Source of the DNA: DTHT01 sp037444625
GTDB lineage: Bacteria; Acidobacteriota; Terriglobia; Bryobacterales; Bryobacteraceae
Assembly (NCBI GenBank): GCA_037444625.1
Contig: JBBIMA010000015.1
Span: forward strand, 1 to 64,000
Direction of reading: 5' to 3'
DNA: 64,000 nt
The notes beneath the pieces are model-generated. The model was not told where the DNA came from. It did not search any database and was given only the letters and a program-made list of their open reading frames with translations. The translations under genes were made by a program, and so were the position numbers. Each line of letters begins with the position of its first letter. Positions within the stretch are counted from its first letter, which is position 1. This document shows, one piece after another, positions 48,619-57,965 of this stretch.

Positions 48619-49857
48619 ATGGCGGCGGGGCAGGCTTCAAGCGCGATCGGCGCACGGCTGGAGGAGCTGGTCCGGCTGCCCGAGGTGCGTGAGTGCCTGC
48701 AATGGTTCACGCGGGAAAAGCAGTGGATCACCGAGCAGCACTTGCAGCTTTGCCGGATCCCGGCCCCCACCTTTTTCGAACAGAAGCGGGCGGAATGGAT
48801 GGCGGGGCAGTTCCGTGCGATGGGCTGCGAGGTGGAGACCGACCGGGCGGGCAACGTGGTGGCCTTTCCCGAGGCGGCCGCCGGGCCGCTGATCGGGCTG
48901 ACCGCCCACCTGGACACGGTGCTGGCTCCCAGGCATAAGGATGAGATCACGGTGGATGCCGGGGGCAGGCTGCACGGTCCGGGCGTGGCCGACAACGGAG
49001 CCGGTTTGGCGGCGCTGCTGGCGGTAGCCAAAGCGGTGCGGACCTGGCGTCCGCTGAAGCAGCCGGCCGCCGCCCTGGCCCTGGTGGCCAACGTCTGCGA
49101 GGAAGGGGAAGGGAATCTGGGCGGCATGCGCTACCTGTGTACGGGCTCGCACCTGGCGGGGCGCTGGCGGTCCTTCATCGTTCTGGACGGGCCGGCGACC
49201 GACCACATCACCTGCCAGGCGGTGGCCAGCCGGCGTTTCGAGATCGCCTACACCGGGCCCGGCGGCCACAGTTGGAGCGACTGGGGGACGGTGAATCCCG
49301 TGCATGCATTGAGCCGCGCCATCACGCTGTTCACCGAGCGTTGCGCCAACGGCGCCGGGGGACGGTCCTCCTTCAACTTCGGGGTCATCGAGGGAGGAGC
49401 CAGCGTCAACTCGATTCCCACGCTCGCCCGGGCCAAGCTGGACTTGCGCTCGGAGCGGGAAGAGACGCTGGAGGAGTGGATCGGGCTGCTGGGCGCGGCG
49501 GTTCAGGAGGCGCTGGAAGCCGAGAACCGGCGGGCGGCGGCGGGCAAGCTGAGTGCGAAGTTGCGGGAGATCGGCTGGCGTCCCAGCGGGCGGCTGGCCC
49601 CGGAGGCGCCGCTGGTGGCGTATCTGCGGGCGGCGGAAGCCTATCTGGGGATTCGCACGCGGTTGGACGCGGCCTCGACCGACGCCAACATTCCGCTTTC
49701 CCTGGGCTTGCCTGCGGTCTCGATCGGGGCCGGAGGGCAGGGCGGCGGAGCGCACACGGCGGCGGAATGGTACGATCCGGAGGGTCGCGACTTGGGGCTG
49801 AAGCGCATCCTGCTGACCTTGTGTCTGCTAATGGCGGAGGGGGCCCAGGGCGGCTGA
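48619..49857 (+). CDS. M20-family metallopeptidase
   Basis: The 412-residue protein is a cytoplasmic aminoacylase/carboxypeptidase-type zinc hydrolase. Metal ligands appear in LTAHLDTV, GPGVADNGAGLAALL and NVCEEGEGNLGGM, and the dimerisation domain has GPGGHSWSDWG. C-terminal ligand motif: GGQGGGAHTAAEWYD. Peptidase T-like or tripeptidase activity is most likely, since the EEGEGN motif resembles that group. It is followed six bases later by an EamA transporter gene, probably in one unit. Confidence 0.87.
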   Translation: MAAGQASSAIGARLEELVRLPEVRECLQWFTREKQWITEQHLQLCRIPAPTFFEQKRAEWMAGQFRAMGCEVETDRAGNVVAFPEAAAGPLIGLTAHLDTVLAPRHKDEITVDAGGRLHGPGVADNGAGLAALLAVAKAVRTWRPLKQPAAALALVANVCEEGEGNLGGMRYLCTGSHLAGRWRSFIVLDGPATDHITCQAVASRRFEIAYTGPGGHSWSDWGTVNPVHALSRAITLFTERCANGAGGRSSFNFGVIEGGASVNSIPTLARAKLDLRSEREETLEEWIGLLGAAVQEALEAENRRAAAGKLSAKLREIGWRPSGRLAPEAPLVAYLRAAEAYLGIRTRLDAASTDANIPLSLGLPAVSIGAGGQGGGAHTAAEWYDPEGRDLGLKRILLTLCLLMAEGAQGG

Positions 49858-49863
49858 GGCCCC

Positions 49864-50745
49864 ATGAAGCGGGCAAGCTGGCGCGCCGACCTGGCGCTGA
49901 CGGGGGTTGCGCTGATTTGGGGCGCCACCTTCGTGCTGGTCAAGGAGGCGCTCAAGCAGGCCTCGACCCTGTTGTTCCTAAGCCTTCGTTTCACGCTGGC
50001 TACGCTGGCGCTGGGCATTGCCTGCCGCCCGCTGGCGAGCAAGTTCCGCGAGGCGGGGGTGTTGATCCGGGGCGGCTTGGGGGCCGGGTTGTGCCTGTTC
50101 GCCGGCTACTTATTGCAGACCATGGGGTTGCGGCATACGACCGCATCCAAGTCGGCCTTCCTGACCGGGCTGTCCATCGTGATGGTCCCCCTGTTCGGGG
50201 CCGTAATCTATCGGCGGGCGCCGGGCTGGGCGGAAGCGGCGGGGGTCGTGATGGCCGCCGCAGGCATGGGGCTGATGACTCTGGAAGGCGGGTTCGGCCG
50301 CATGAACGTGGGCGACCTGCTGACGCTGGGCTGCGCCGGGGGTTTTGCTCTGCACATCCTGGCTGTCGGCCATTGGGCGCCGAGGACGAATTTCCAGGCC
50401 TTCACCCTGGTGCAGATCGGGCTGGCGGCCGCGCTGGCGGGCGGCGCCTTCTGGTGGGCGGAGCCGGCCTACATCCGCTGGACGCCCGGGGTGCTGGCCG
50501 CGCTGGGGGTCACCGGCCTGCTGGCCACGGCGCTGGCGTTCTCGGTGCAGGCCTGGGCGCAGCAGCGGACGACGGCTACGCGGACGGCCCTGATTTTCGC
50601 ACTGGAACCGGTCTTTGCGGCGCTGACCTCCTATTTGATCGCGGGCGAGCGGCTCAGCCTGCGGCAACTGGCGGGAGCGGGACTGATCCTGGCGGGCATC
50701 CTCCAGGTGGAGCTGAAACCGCTCAGCCGGGGGCCGCGTCCCTGA
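49864..50745 (+). CDS. EamA-family (DMT superfamily) transporter
   Basis: The 293-residue membrane protein has about ten helices and two EamA repeats: the first starts LALTGVALIWGATFVLVKEA, the second includes VTGLLATALAFSVQAWAQQR and ALIFALEPVFAALTSYLI. Such proteins usually export amino acids or metabolites; the substrate cannot be named. It starts six bases after the M20 peptidase, which hints that it handles a product of peptide breakdown. This is an inference only. Confidence 0.87.
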   Translation: MKRASWRADLALTGVALIWGATFVLVKEALKQASTLLFLSLRFTLATLALGIACRPLASKFREAGVLIRGGLGAGLCLFAGYLLQTMGLRHTTASKSAFLTGLSIVMVPLFGAVIYRRAPGWAEAAGVVMAAAGMGLMTLEGGFGRMNVGDLLTLGCAGGFALHILAVGHWAPRTNFQAFTLVQIGLAAALAGGAFWWAEPAYIRWTPGVLAALGVTGLLATALAFSVQAWAQQRTTATRTALIFALEPVFAALTSYLIAGERLSLRQLAGAGLILAGILQVELKPLSRGPRP

Positions 50746-50777
50746 AATAGAGACGCCAACCTGCTGGATTATCGGAC

Positions 50778-50783
50778 TATAAT
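50778..50783 (+). promoter_or_regulatory. -10 box of the protease operon
   Basis: TATAAT is a perfect -10 hexamer; the -35 position holds only a weak match. Transcription from about 50790 gives a leader of about 26 bases to ATG 50816 with a GGAG site. Confidence 0.5.
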
Positions 50784-50815
50784 GGACTAGCGGGCAGTTG
50801 CGGAGCGACACCCCC

Positions 50816-52420
50816 ATGAGATTCCCCCTGACGTTACGCCAACATAAACTTCTGTCGGTCACCTTACTGCTGTTCACGCTCTCGATCGGCATTCTGATCG
50901 GGAGCCTGGTCACGGGCAGCGTGCGGGCCGGCAACGGACAAGCCGGCGTGCGCGACGCGACGCCGTTGGAGATTCCCAGCCCGGTCGAGCTGTCCACCGC
51001 CTTCACGCAGCTCGCCAAGCAGCTTTCGCCCTCGGTGGTGAACATCACCTCGACCTACGGGACGCGTCCCACCCGGCAGCAGCAGAGCCAGGGGCAGCGC
51101 CCGCGCCAGCCCTCCCCCTTCGACGACGACCAGGAAGGCTGGAACTGGTTTCGGCGCTTCTTCGGCAGCCCGTTCGAGGACTTGCCGCAGATGCCGTTCC
51201 GGCGGCAGGGAACCGGCTCGGGGGTGGTGGTGGACCGTAACGGCTACATCCTGACCAACCTGCACGTGGTCGAGGATGCCGCCCGCATCCAAGTGAAGTT
51301 CAACAGCGACCCCAAGGAGTACGACGCCAAGCTGGTCGGCTCGGACCCGGAGACCGATCTGGCGGTTCTGAAGGTGGAGGGCGTCGGCCGCGCGCTGGTT
51401 CCGGCCAGGATCGGCAACTCGGACGCCACCCAGGTGGGCGATTGGGTGATCGCCATCGGCTCGCCGTTCGGCTTGGAGGCCACGGTGACGGCGGGGATCA
51501 TCAGCGCCAAGGGGCGGCAGGTGGGCGGAGAAGGCCACCAGCTTCAGAAGTTCCTTCAGACCGACGCGGCCATTAACCCGGGCAACAGCGGCGGACCGCT
51601 GGTGAACGTGCGCGGCGAGGTGATCGGCATCAATACCGCCATCGCCACCGATACGGGCAGCTACGCCGGCGTGGGTTTCGCCCTGCCCATCAACCTGGCA
51701 GTGGGGGTCTATAACCAGATCATCAAGACGGGGCGGGTTTCCCGGGGCTCGATCGGGATCGAGTTCCGGCAGGGCCGGGAGGACCTGATCAAGGCCTGGG
51801 GCGCCAGCAGCGGCGTGTTCGTCGAGCGGGTGGCGCCCAACGGCCCGGCCGAGAAGGCGGGGATCAAGGAAGAAGACATCATCGTCGCTTACAACGGCCA
51901 GCCCATCAAGGACGGCGACGATCTGGTCAACCGGGTGGCGAACACGCCGGTGGGCAGCCAGGCCACCGTGACCGTTCTGCGCAATGGCAAGAAGATGGAC
52001 TTCAAGGTGACCATCGGCGAGCGGACCGAGGTCTTCCCGCGGCTGGCGGCGCGGCGCGTGCGGCCCGAAGGCCCGGGCATCGAGACCGGCACGCAGGCCA
52101 AGTTCGGCATGAGCATCAAGAACCTGACCGAGAGCGACCGCGAGCGGCTGGGCTACCAGGGCCGGGGCGGCGTGCTGATCACCGAGGTGGAGCCCGGCTC
52201 GTTCGCCGAAGATATCGGGCTGCTGGCTCGGGACATCATCACCGCGATCAACCGCCAGCCGGTGAATTCCGTGGACGACGTGCTGAGGATCCAGGGCGGG
52301 CTGAAGCCGGGCGATCCGGTGGCCTTCCGGGTGATGCGGGCCGCGCCGGCGACGGTGCGCGGGCAACAGCCGGAGTGGCAACCCTTCTTTGCCGCCGGCA
52401 CGATGCCCCAGAACCCGTAG
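50816..52420 (+). CDS. Do-like periplasmic serine protease (DegP/HtrA)
   Basis: The protein of 534 residues degrades or refolds damaged envelope proteins. An N-terminal hydrophobic segment (about 13-33) anchors it or acts as signal. The trypsin-like domain has the triad in LTNLHVVEDA (His), ETDLAVLKVEG (Asp) and NPGNSGGPLVN (Ser). Two PDZ domains follow, with GVFVERVAPNGPAEKAGIKE and GVLITEVEPGSFAEDIG. I chose ATG 50816; an upstream TTG (50798) adds only six residues. It leads a set of envelope-quality genes including Skp/OmpH. Confidence 0.93.
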   Translation: MRFPLTLRQHKLLSVTLLLFTLSIGILIGSLVTGSVRAGNGQAGVRDATPLEIPSPVELSTAFTQLAKQLSPSVVNITSTYGTRPTRQQQSQGQRPRQPSPFDDDQEGWNWFRRFFGSPFEDLPQMPFRRQGTGSGVVVDRNGYILTNLHVVEDAARIQVKFNSDPKEYDAKLVGSDPETDLAVLKVEGVGRALVPARIGNSDATQVGDWVIAIGSPFGLEATVTAGIISAKGRQVGGEGHQLQKFLQTDAAINPGNSGGPLVNVRGEVIGINTAIATDTGSYAGVGFALPINLAVGVYNQIIKTGRVSRGSIGIEFRQGREDLIKAWGASSGVFVERVAPNGPAEKAGIKEEDIIVAYNGQPIKDGDDLVNRVANTPVGSQATVTVLRNGKKMDFKVTIGERTEVFPRLAARRVRPEGPGIETGTQAKFGMSIKNLTESDRERLGYQGRGGVLITEVEPGSFAEDIGLLARDIITAINRQPVNSVDDVLRIQGGLKPGDPVAFRVMRAAPATVRGQQPEWQPFFAAGTMPQNP

Positions 52421-52476
52421 GGCCGTCAGGCGCAGCGCCGGCGTGGTAGCATAATCTGGACCCGAAAGGCGGGAAA

Positions 52477-52962
52477 GTGAGGTTGCGCGCGCTCATTCTG
52501 TGCCTGACGGCGAGCGTGGCGGCCGGCCCGCTCTGGGCGGCTGCGCAGTCTTCATCGCCGCGGGTTGCGGCTAATAAGGCGGGTAAGGCTTCAGCGGCGA
52601 AGCCGCAGGCCAAGGCGGGCAAGAGCACGTCCGGGAAGACGGCCTCGGCCAAGAGCCGGGCCCGCCGCCTCAGGCGTCCCGTCCGACGGGCCGGCCAGCT
52701 TGCGCCCAGCCGTGAGCGCTACGCCCAGATTCAGGAGGCGCTGATCGAGCGGGGCTACTCGCAGGGCCCGGCCAGCGGGATCTGGGGGCCGGAGTGGGCC
52801 GAGTCCCTGAAGCGCTTCCAGCGCGACCACGACCTCGAGCCCAGCGGAAAGCTGAACTCCCTGACGCTGATTGCGCTGGGTCTGGGGCCCAATCGGGCCT
52901 CCCGATCGGGCCCGGCCGCCGGCGATGGTAACGGAGAAGCGGCCCCTGGACGGACGCCATGA
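52477..52962 (+). CDS. Secreted peptidoglycan-binding domain protein
   Basis: The 161-residue protein has a signal peptide (RLRALILCLTASVAAGPLWA), a Lys/Ala-rich basic linker and a peptidoglycan-binding type 1 domain (about 85-140) with YAQIQEALIERGYSQGPASG, WGPEWAESLKRFQRDHDL and PSGKLNSLTLIALG. It probably binds cell wall; there is no catalytic domain. The start is GTG 52477. The stop overlaps the alanine dehydrogenase start by four bases (ATGA), so translation is coupled. Confidence 0.8.
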   Translation: MRLRALILCLTASVAAGPLWAAAQSSSPRVAANKAGKASAAKPQAKAGKSTSGKTASAKSRARRLRRPVRRAGQLAPSRERYAQIQEALIERGYSQGPASGIWGPEWAESLKRFQRDHDLEPSGKLNSLTLIALGLGPNRASRSGPAAGDGNGEAAPGRTP

Positions 52963-54071
52963 CCATCGGAGTTCCCAAGGAGATCAAGGATCACGAAACG
53001 CGGGTGGGCCTGGTGCCGAGCGGCGCGGCGGCCCTTAAAGAGGCCGGGCATCGGGTGCTGTTCCAGCGGGGGGCGGGACAAGGCAGCTCGATACCGGATG
53101 GGCAGTACTTGGAGGCGGGAGCCGAAGCGGTGGAGTCGGCGGCCGAGCTGTGGGCGCGGGCTGATTTGGTGGTGAAAGTGAAGGAGCCGCAGCCGGCTGA
53201 GTACGATTTCCTGCGTCCCGGGCTGGTGCTGTTCACTTACCTGCACCTGGCGCCCCTGCCGGAGCTGACCGAGCGACTGCTGGAGGCGCGGGTCAGCGCG
53301 GTGGCCTACGAAACGATCCGCGAACCGGACGGCACGCTGCCCTTGCTGACGCCCATGAGCGAGGTGGCGGGGAGGCTGGCGGTGCAGATCGGGGCGGTGT
53401 ACCTGGAGGCGCCCAACGGCGGGCGGGGCGTGCTTTTGGGCGGGGTGCCCGGGGTGGCCCCGGCCGAGGTGGTGGTGTTGGGCGGCGGAGTGGTGGGAAG
53501 CAACGCGGCGCGCATCGCCTTCGGCATGGGCGCGCGGGTCACCATCATTGACAAGAACCTGAACCGGCTGCGCCAGTTGGACGACATTTTCGCCAGCCAG
53601 GTGGTGACGCTGGCCTCCAACACCTTGACCATCCGGGATGCGCTGCGCAGCGCGGACTTGGTGATCGGCGGGGTGCTGATTCCGGGCGCGGCCGCGCCCA
53701 AGCTCGTGCGCCGGGAAATGATCGCGGGCATGAAGCGCGGCGCGGTGGTGGTGGACGTCTCGATTGACCAGGGCGGTTGTCTGGAGACTTCCCGGCCCAC
53801 CACGCATACCGATCCGGTGTACGTGGTGGACGGGGTGGTGCACTACTGCGTGTCCAACATGCCGGCGGCGGTGCCTCACACTTCGACTTTCGCCTTGACC
53901 AACGCGACCTTCCCGTACTTGATGGAGCTGGCGAACAAGGGCTTGGAGCAGGCCTGCCAGGATCACCCGGCGATCGCCGAGGGCGTGAACGCCTACCGGG
54001 GAAGCCTGACCCATCCGGGGGTGGCGGAGGCGCAAGGTCGGCCCTGGCGGGAACTGCGCAGCTTGTTGTGA
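52959..54071 (+). CDS. ald: Alanine dehydrogenase
   Basis: This enzyme interconverts L-alanine and pyruvate plus ammonia with NAD. The 370-residue protein begins MTIGVPKEIKDHETRVGLVP, keeps the catalytic Lys in VVKVKEPQ and the His in FTYLHLAP, and has a Rossmann motif VVVLGGGVVGSNAARIA. Length and end match the family. Its ATG overlaps the upstream gene's stop. Coupling to a peptidoglycan-binding protein is unexplained, although alanine is a wall building block. Confidence 0.95.
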   Translation: MTIGVPKEIKDHETRVGLVPSGAAALKEAGHRVLFQRGAGQGSSIPDGQYLEAGAEAVESAAELWARADLVVKVKEPQPAEYDFLRPGLVLFTYLHLAPLPELTERLLEARVSAVAYETIREPDGTLPLLTPMSEVAGRLAVQIGAVYLEAPNGGRGVLLGGVPGVAPAEVVVLGGGVVGSNAARIAFGMGARVTIIDKNLNRLRQLDDIFASQVVTLASNTLTIRDALRSADLVIGGVLIPGAAAPKLVRREMIAGMKRGAVVVDVSIDQGGCLETSRPTTHTDPVYVVDGVVHYCVSNMPAAVPHTSTFALTNATFPYLMELANKGLEQACQDHPAIAEGVNAYRGSLTHPGVAEAQGRPWRELRSLL

Positions 54072-54133
54072 AGGAGCGACCGGGCTTGCCGGGAGCGCGG
54101 AGGTTAGGGTATGAAAGTAAGCGAGGAGGCCTG

Positions 54134-54421
54134 ATGCAAATCCGTCCCCTTCACGATCGCGTGCTGGTCCGGCGCCTGGAGGAGGCCGAACAGAAAGTGG
54201 GCGGGATCATCATTCCCGACAGCGCCAAGGAAAAGCCGCAGCAGGGCGAAGTGGTCGCGGTGGGCAACGGCAAGCTGCTGGAGAACGGCGAGCGCGTGCC
54301 GCTGGATGTGAAGGCCGGCGACCGCATCCTGTTCGGCAAGTACTCCGGCTCCGACATCAAGATTGACGGCGAGGAGTACCTGATCCTGCGGGAGGACGAG
54401 ATTCTGGCGGTGCTGGATTGA
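54134..54421 (+). CDS. groES: Co-chaperonin GroES
   Basis: The 95-residue protein caps the GroEL cage. It begins MQIRPLHDRVLVRRLEEAEQ and has the mobile loop KVGGIIIPDSAKEKPQQGEV, ending EEYLILREDEILAVLD. Start: ATG 54134 with a GAGGAGG site (54123-54129). The groEL gene does not follow; the next gene codes for a Skp/OmpH protein. There is no CIRCE element in the 62 bases upstream. Confidence 0.96.
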   Translation: MQIRPLHDRVLVRRLEEAEQKVGGIIIPDSAKEKPQQGEVVAVGNGKLLENGERVPLDVKAGDRILFGKYSGSDIKIDGEEYLILREDEILAVLD

Positions 54422-54457
54422 GCGCGGCGAGCGGGCGGATCGGCCTGCCTGCCGTGG

Positions 54458-54463
54458 TACGCT
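54458..54463 (+). promoter_or_regulatory. Possible -10 box for the OmpH gene
   Basis: TACGCT predicts transcription from about 54470 and a leader of about 25 bases with a GAAGGAAG site before ATG 54495. The match is moderate. Confidence 0.35.
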
Positions 54464-54494
54464 AAGAGGGCATTTTCAGGGAAGGAAGCTATTC

Positions 54495-55001
54495 ATGTCA
54501 CGAGCTTTGATTGCGCTTGCGCTGCTGGCGGCGGCGGGGCCGGCCGCCGGCCAGAGCCGGGTGGGAGTGGTCAATTTTCAGCGCGCTCTGCTGGAGACGG
54601 CCGAGTTAAAGAAGGCCTCCGCAGCGCTGGAGGCCAAGTACAAGCCGCGCCAGGCGGCGATCGAGAAGGTCCGCAAGGAGCTGGAGGATCTGCAACAGAA
54701 ACTGCAATCGCTGGCCGGCAAGCTGACCCCCCAGGCCGAATCCGAGATGACGCTTCAGGCGCAACGCAAGCAGCGGGACTTGCAGCGGCTCAGCGAAGAT
54801 TTGCAAAACGACGTGGACGAGGAGCGCAACGACATCCTGACCCAGGCCGGCCAGCGCATGCGGGCGGTGATCAACAAGCTGGCGGAGGAAAAGGGTCTGG
54901 ATGTGATTATTGACGCAGGCAACACGCTGTATTTCAAGGCGGCGCTCGATCTGACGGCGGAGGCCACGGCGGCTTACGACAAGGCTCACCCGGCGAAGTG
55001 A
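54495..55001 (+). CDS. OmpH/Skp-family periplasmic chaperone
   Basis: The 168-residue protein has a signal peptide (MSRALIALALLAAAGPAAG) and the short core RVGVVNFQRALLET, followed by a long charged coiled-coil region that forms the tentacles of Skp, and a C-terminal strand with VDVIIDAGNTLYF-like ending (LDVIIDAGNTLYFKA). It probably carries unfolded outer-membrane proteins across the periplasm. It belongs functionally with the DegP-like protease upstream. Confidence 0.88.
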   Translation: MSRALIALALLAAAGPAAGQSRVGVVNFQRALLETAELKKASAALEAKYKPRQAAIEKVRKELEDLQQKLQSLAGKLTPQAESEMTLQAQRKQRDLQRLSEDLQNDVDEERNDILTQAGQRMRAVINKLAEEKGLDVIIDAGNTLYFKAALDLTAEATAAYDKAHPAK

Positions 55002-55026
55002 AGCCTTCCGGCCGCGGGGCGGAGCG

Positions 55027-55557
55027 ATGTCGGACTTTCTGACCGGCTACGGAGTCCAGGAGGCGCGCAGGGAGCGCCTCATCAAGCGGGCGGCGCTGAC
55101 GCTGCTGATTCTGCTGGCGGCGGGGGGCGGCTTGTATCTGGGCCTGCGGACTTACCCGGCGCGCCGCCAGGTGAACCAGTTCCTGGATTACTTGCGCCGG
55201 CAGGATTACCAGAGCGCCTACCGGATGTGGGGCTGCACGGAGACCTCCCCTTGCCGGGATTATTCCTTCGAGAAATTCCTGGAGGATTGGGGGCCGAAGA
55301 GCCTGCACGCCGACGCACGGGCGGCGCGGATCCGCGGCATGAGCGCCCGCTCCTGCGGTCCGGGCGTGCTTTACACGCTGGGCTCGCTGGCCGCCCACGC
55401 CTTGGGGGAGAAGGGCTGCGACTGCGGCTCGGGGGTCATCCACACAGTGGCGTTCCCCGGGGGCGAAGAGGTCGCCTTGTGGTACGACCGCAAGGAGAAG
55501 GCCCTGGGCTTCGCTCCCTGGCCGGCCTGCCTGCCGCAACCGAAGGCTTGGCAGTAG
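55027..55557 (+). CDS. Unrecognised single-pass membrane protein
   Basis: The 176-residue protein has a short cytoplasmic start, one membrane helix (about 25-41, LTLLILLAAGGGLYLGL) and a soluble extracytoplasmic domain with four to six cysteines (GCTETSPC, SCGPG, GCDCGSG). The cysteines may form disulfides. I do not recognise the family. It lies 25 bases after the OmpH gene and ends the operon, converging on the spermidine synthase-like gene. Confidence 0.7.
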   Translation: MSDFLTGYGVQEARRERLIKRAALTLLILLAAGGGLYLGLRTYPARRQVNQFLDYLRRQDYQSAYRMWGCTETSPCRDYSFEKFLEDWGPKSLHADARAARIRGMSARSCGPGVLYTLGSLAAHALGEKGCDCGSGVIHTVAFPGGEEVALWYDRKEKALGFAPWPACLPQPKAWQ

Positions 55558-55582
55558 CCGTCCGGGCGGGCGCCGGCGGTCC

Positions 55583-57943
55583 TTAACCTGCGACAGCGGC
55601 GCCGGAGACTTCGGTGGGAGCGGGCCGACGGCGAAAGGCGGCGGTGGTCGCCCAGGCGGCCAGGTACATGGCGCCGCCGATGAGCAGGGTCTCCCGCAGC
55701 CCGAGGTAGATGGCCAGCACGACCGCCGTCACGCTGCCCAGCACGCTGGCGGCGGCGTTCAGAGACCAAGCCCAGCGAACCGCCGGGCGGTGGCGCGTCT
55801 CGAGCAGCGTCAGCCCGGTGGGGAAAGGCATGCCCATCAGGAAGCCGGCGGGCGCTATCAGCAGGACGGTCAGGGCGACCTTCGCCGCCTGAGGCCAGCC
55901 TACGGCTGCGTCCAGCAGCGGGCCCATCGCCAGCGCCAGGGAACCGATGAGAGCGGCGATCGCCGCCAGGATCCAGGCCAGCCGCTCGCCCCCGGGACCG
56001 GCCAGGCGGCGGCTGAAGTAGCTGCCCGCGCCGCTGGAGAGCAGCATCGAGAAGATGATCACGCTCAGCGCGCCGGCCGGATGTCCCAACAGGAGGACGA
56101 ACTTCTGCACCAGCGCCACCTGGATCAGGATGTAACCCACCCCGATGAAGCCGAAATAGCTGAGCGAACGCCACAGGCCCGGCCGCCGCGGCAGCCGTGC
56201 GCGCAGCAGCAGCCGAGGCAGAGCCAGGATGACCGCCACCGCCCCCAGGCTCACGCCCAGCAGCGTGAACAGCAGCGGAACGGCGCGGTTGATCTGGTAG
56301 TCGGCGCTGCCCCGGCCGACGAGGCTGAGGAAGGCCCGGATGTCGCGGGGCTGTACGGTGTAGAAAAAGAAGGGCCGGTTGTCGGTGACGGGCGACACGT
56401 CGAAGCGGTAATGGCGCAGGAACGCCCGGCGGTCGCGGCTGCGCAGCAGATCCTGGAAGGCGCCGGGGACGGGCTCATCCGGCAGATAGACGGGGCGGAA
56501 GCCGCCCTGGGCGATATGCCGGCGCAGGCAGCCCAGATCCGAGGCGGACCAAGGGCGGCGCGTGACGAGGATGTGATCGAGGGCTCCCCAGCCGGCGAGC
56601 TCCTGTTCGGTGCCTTCGCGCACCACGGCAATGTGGTCGGCGCTGTCGGCGGCCCCCAGCGCCTCCAGGGCGGCGGCCGCCAGCGACACCACGCGCAGGG
56701 ACTCCCGCGGCGGCTGGACGCCCCAGCGTGTGAAGGCCAACAGGCCGTCCGGGGTGAGATGTTCCAGATACTCCCGGAAGGCTTCCAGCGTGTAGAGGTT
56801 GTTTTCTGACAGCGCGTAGGCGCCTGCTGCGGTCGAGGCCCAGGTGTCCACCAGCGTGGCCTGGATCACGCCGTAGCGCTCGCGGCTGCGGCGCACGAAG
56901 GTCCGCGCGTCTTCGACGAAGACGCGCACCTCGGGGCGCAAGTAGAGCCGCAGGCTGTAGTGCGGGAAGCGCTCGCGCATGATGGTGTCGGCGATGATGG
57001 GATTGATCTCGACGGCGCTGACGTCACGGCTGCCGGAAGCCAGGGCGCGCGCCACATCCCAGCCGCCGCCGGCGCCGATGACCAGCGTCTTGGCCCCGGG
57101 CCGCAACAGGTAGGGCAGGCTGGGTCCCAGCTTCAAGGCCTCCCGGCGGTCCTCCTCGCTGAGGCGATCGAAATCGAAGGCCGGAATGCCGGTCGAGGCG
57201 TCGGCGTCAATGTAGATCATGCCGCTGCCGGGCTCGCCCGCCAGGGCCACCCGCGAAAAGCTGTTCCATTTCACGAAGCGCTCTTGCTTGAGCCGGAGGT
57301 CGCGGCCTTTGGCGTGGCGCACGTCGAGCCAGGCGCCGCGCCAGTTAGCGGCCAGGGCGGTCAGCAGCGCGAGCGCCACTACGGCGGTGACGCGGCGAGC
57401 CAGGCGCGAGCCCGACAGCCGGCCCCATAGGTGCGCCGAAAGGCCGTAGAGCGCCGCGGCCGCCAGCACCGTGTTGGGCCCGCCGGCCCCGTCCAGCAGC
57501 GGGATCAGCAGCAGACAGCCGGCGGCGGCGCCCAGCAGGTCGGCGAAGTACACCCGGCCGACGCGCTCCAGGGTTTCACTGATCACCAGCGAGACCACCG
57601 TTCCGGCCGAGAAGAAGGGCAGCGCGCTGAGCAAGTACACCAGCGCCAGGTCGCCCGCGCCCGGATCCCGGCGGCTGAGCAGCCAGGCCAGGGCGGCGAC
57701 CGCCAGCAGGCCCGCCGCCGAGGCCAGCGCGCTCAACCAGGCGAAGAGGTTGCCGCGCCGGGCGGCCACGACGTAGGAAAACAGGCCGCCCGCTCCCAGA
57801 CCGAACAGCGCGATCGAGATGGCCAGGAAGGCCAGATGGTAGTAGAAGATCACCGAAAAGATGCGGGTGAGGGAGAGCTCCGCCAGCAGCGTGGCCAGCG
57901 TCGTCAGAGCTACGCCCGCATAGATGGCAGGCCAGTTGCGCAT
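55583..57943 (-). CDS. Spermidine synthase-like membrane protein
   Basis: The 786-residue protein has a block of N-terminal membrane helices (about 1-210), a class I methyltransferase-like domain of the spermidine synthase type (about 240-480) with LVIGAGGGWDVARALASG, SAVEINPIIADT and VEDARTFVRRS, and further membrane helices to the end. Such membrane-bound SpeE-like proteins are widespread but their substrates are unknown; true polyamine synthesis is unproven. It is the last gene of a four-gene minus-strand unit, 22 bases after the polytopic protein. Confidence 0.85.
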   Translation of the reverse strand: MRNWPAIYAGVALTTLATLLAELSLTRIFSVIFYYHLAFLAISIALFGLGAGGLFSYVVAARRGNLFAWLSALASAAGLLAVAALAWLLSRRDPGAGDLALVYLLSALPFFSAGTVVSLVISETLERVGRVYFADLLGAAAGCLLLIPLLDGAGGPNTVLAAAALYGLSAHLWGRLSGSRLARRVTAVVALALLTALAANWRGAWLDVRHAKGRDLRLKQERFVKWNSFSRVALAGEPGSGMIYIDADASTGIPAFDFDRLSEEDRREALKLGPSLPYLLRPGAKTLVIGAGGGWDVARALASGSRDVSAVEINPIIADTIMRERFPHYSLRLYLRPEVRVFVEDARTFVRRSRERYGVIQATLVDTWASTAAGAYALSENNLYTLEAFREYLEHLTPDGLLAFTRWGVQPPRESLRVVSLAAAALEALGAADSADHIAVVREGTEQELAGWGALDHILVTRRPWSASDLGCLRRHIAQGGFRPVYLPDEPVPGAFQDLLRSRDRRAFLRHYRFDVSPVTDNRPFFFYTVQPRDIRAFLSLVGRGSADYQINRAVPLLFTLLGVSLGAVAVILALPRLLLRARLPRRPGLWRSLSYFGFIGVGYILIQVALVQKFVLLLGHPAGALSVIIFSMLLSSGAGSYFSRRLAGPGGERLAWILAAIAALIGSLALAMGPLLDAAVGWPQAAKVALTVLLIAPAGFLMGMPFPTGLTLLETRHRPAVRWAWSLNAAASVLGSVTAVVLAIYLGLRETLLIGGAMYLAAWATTAAFRRRPAPTEVSGAAVAG

Positions 57944-57965
57944 GAGGGCGAACTTTCATGGTAGG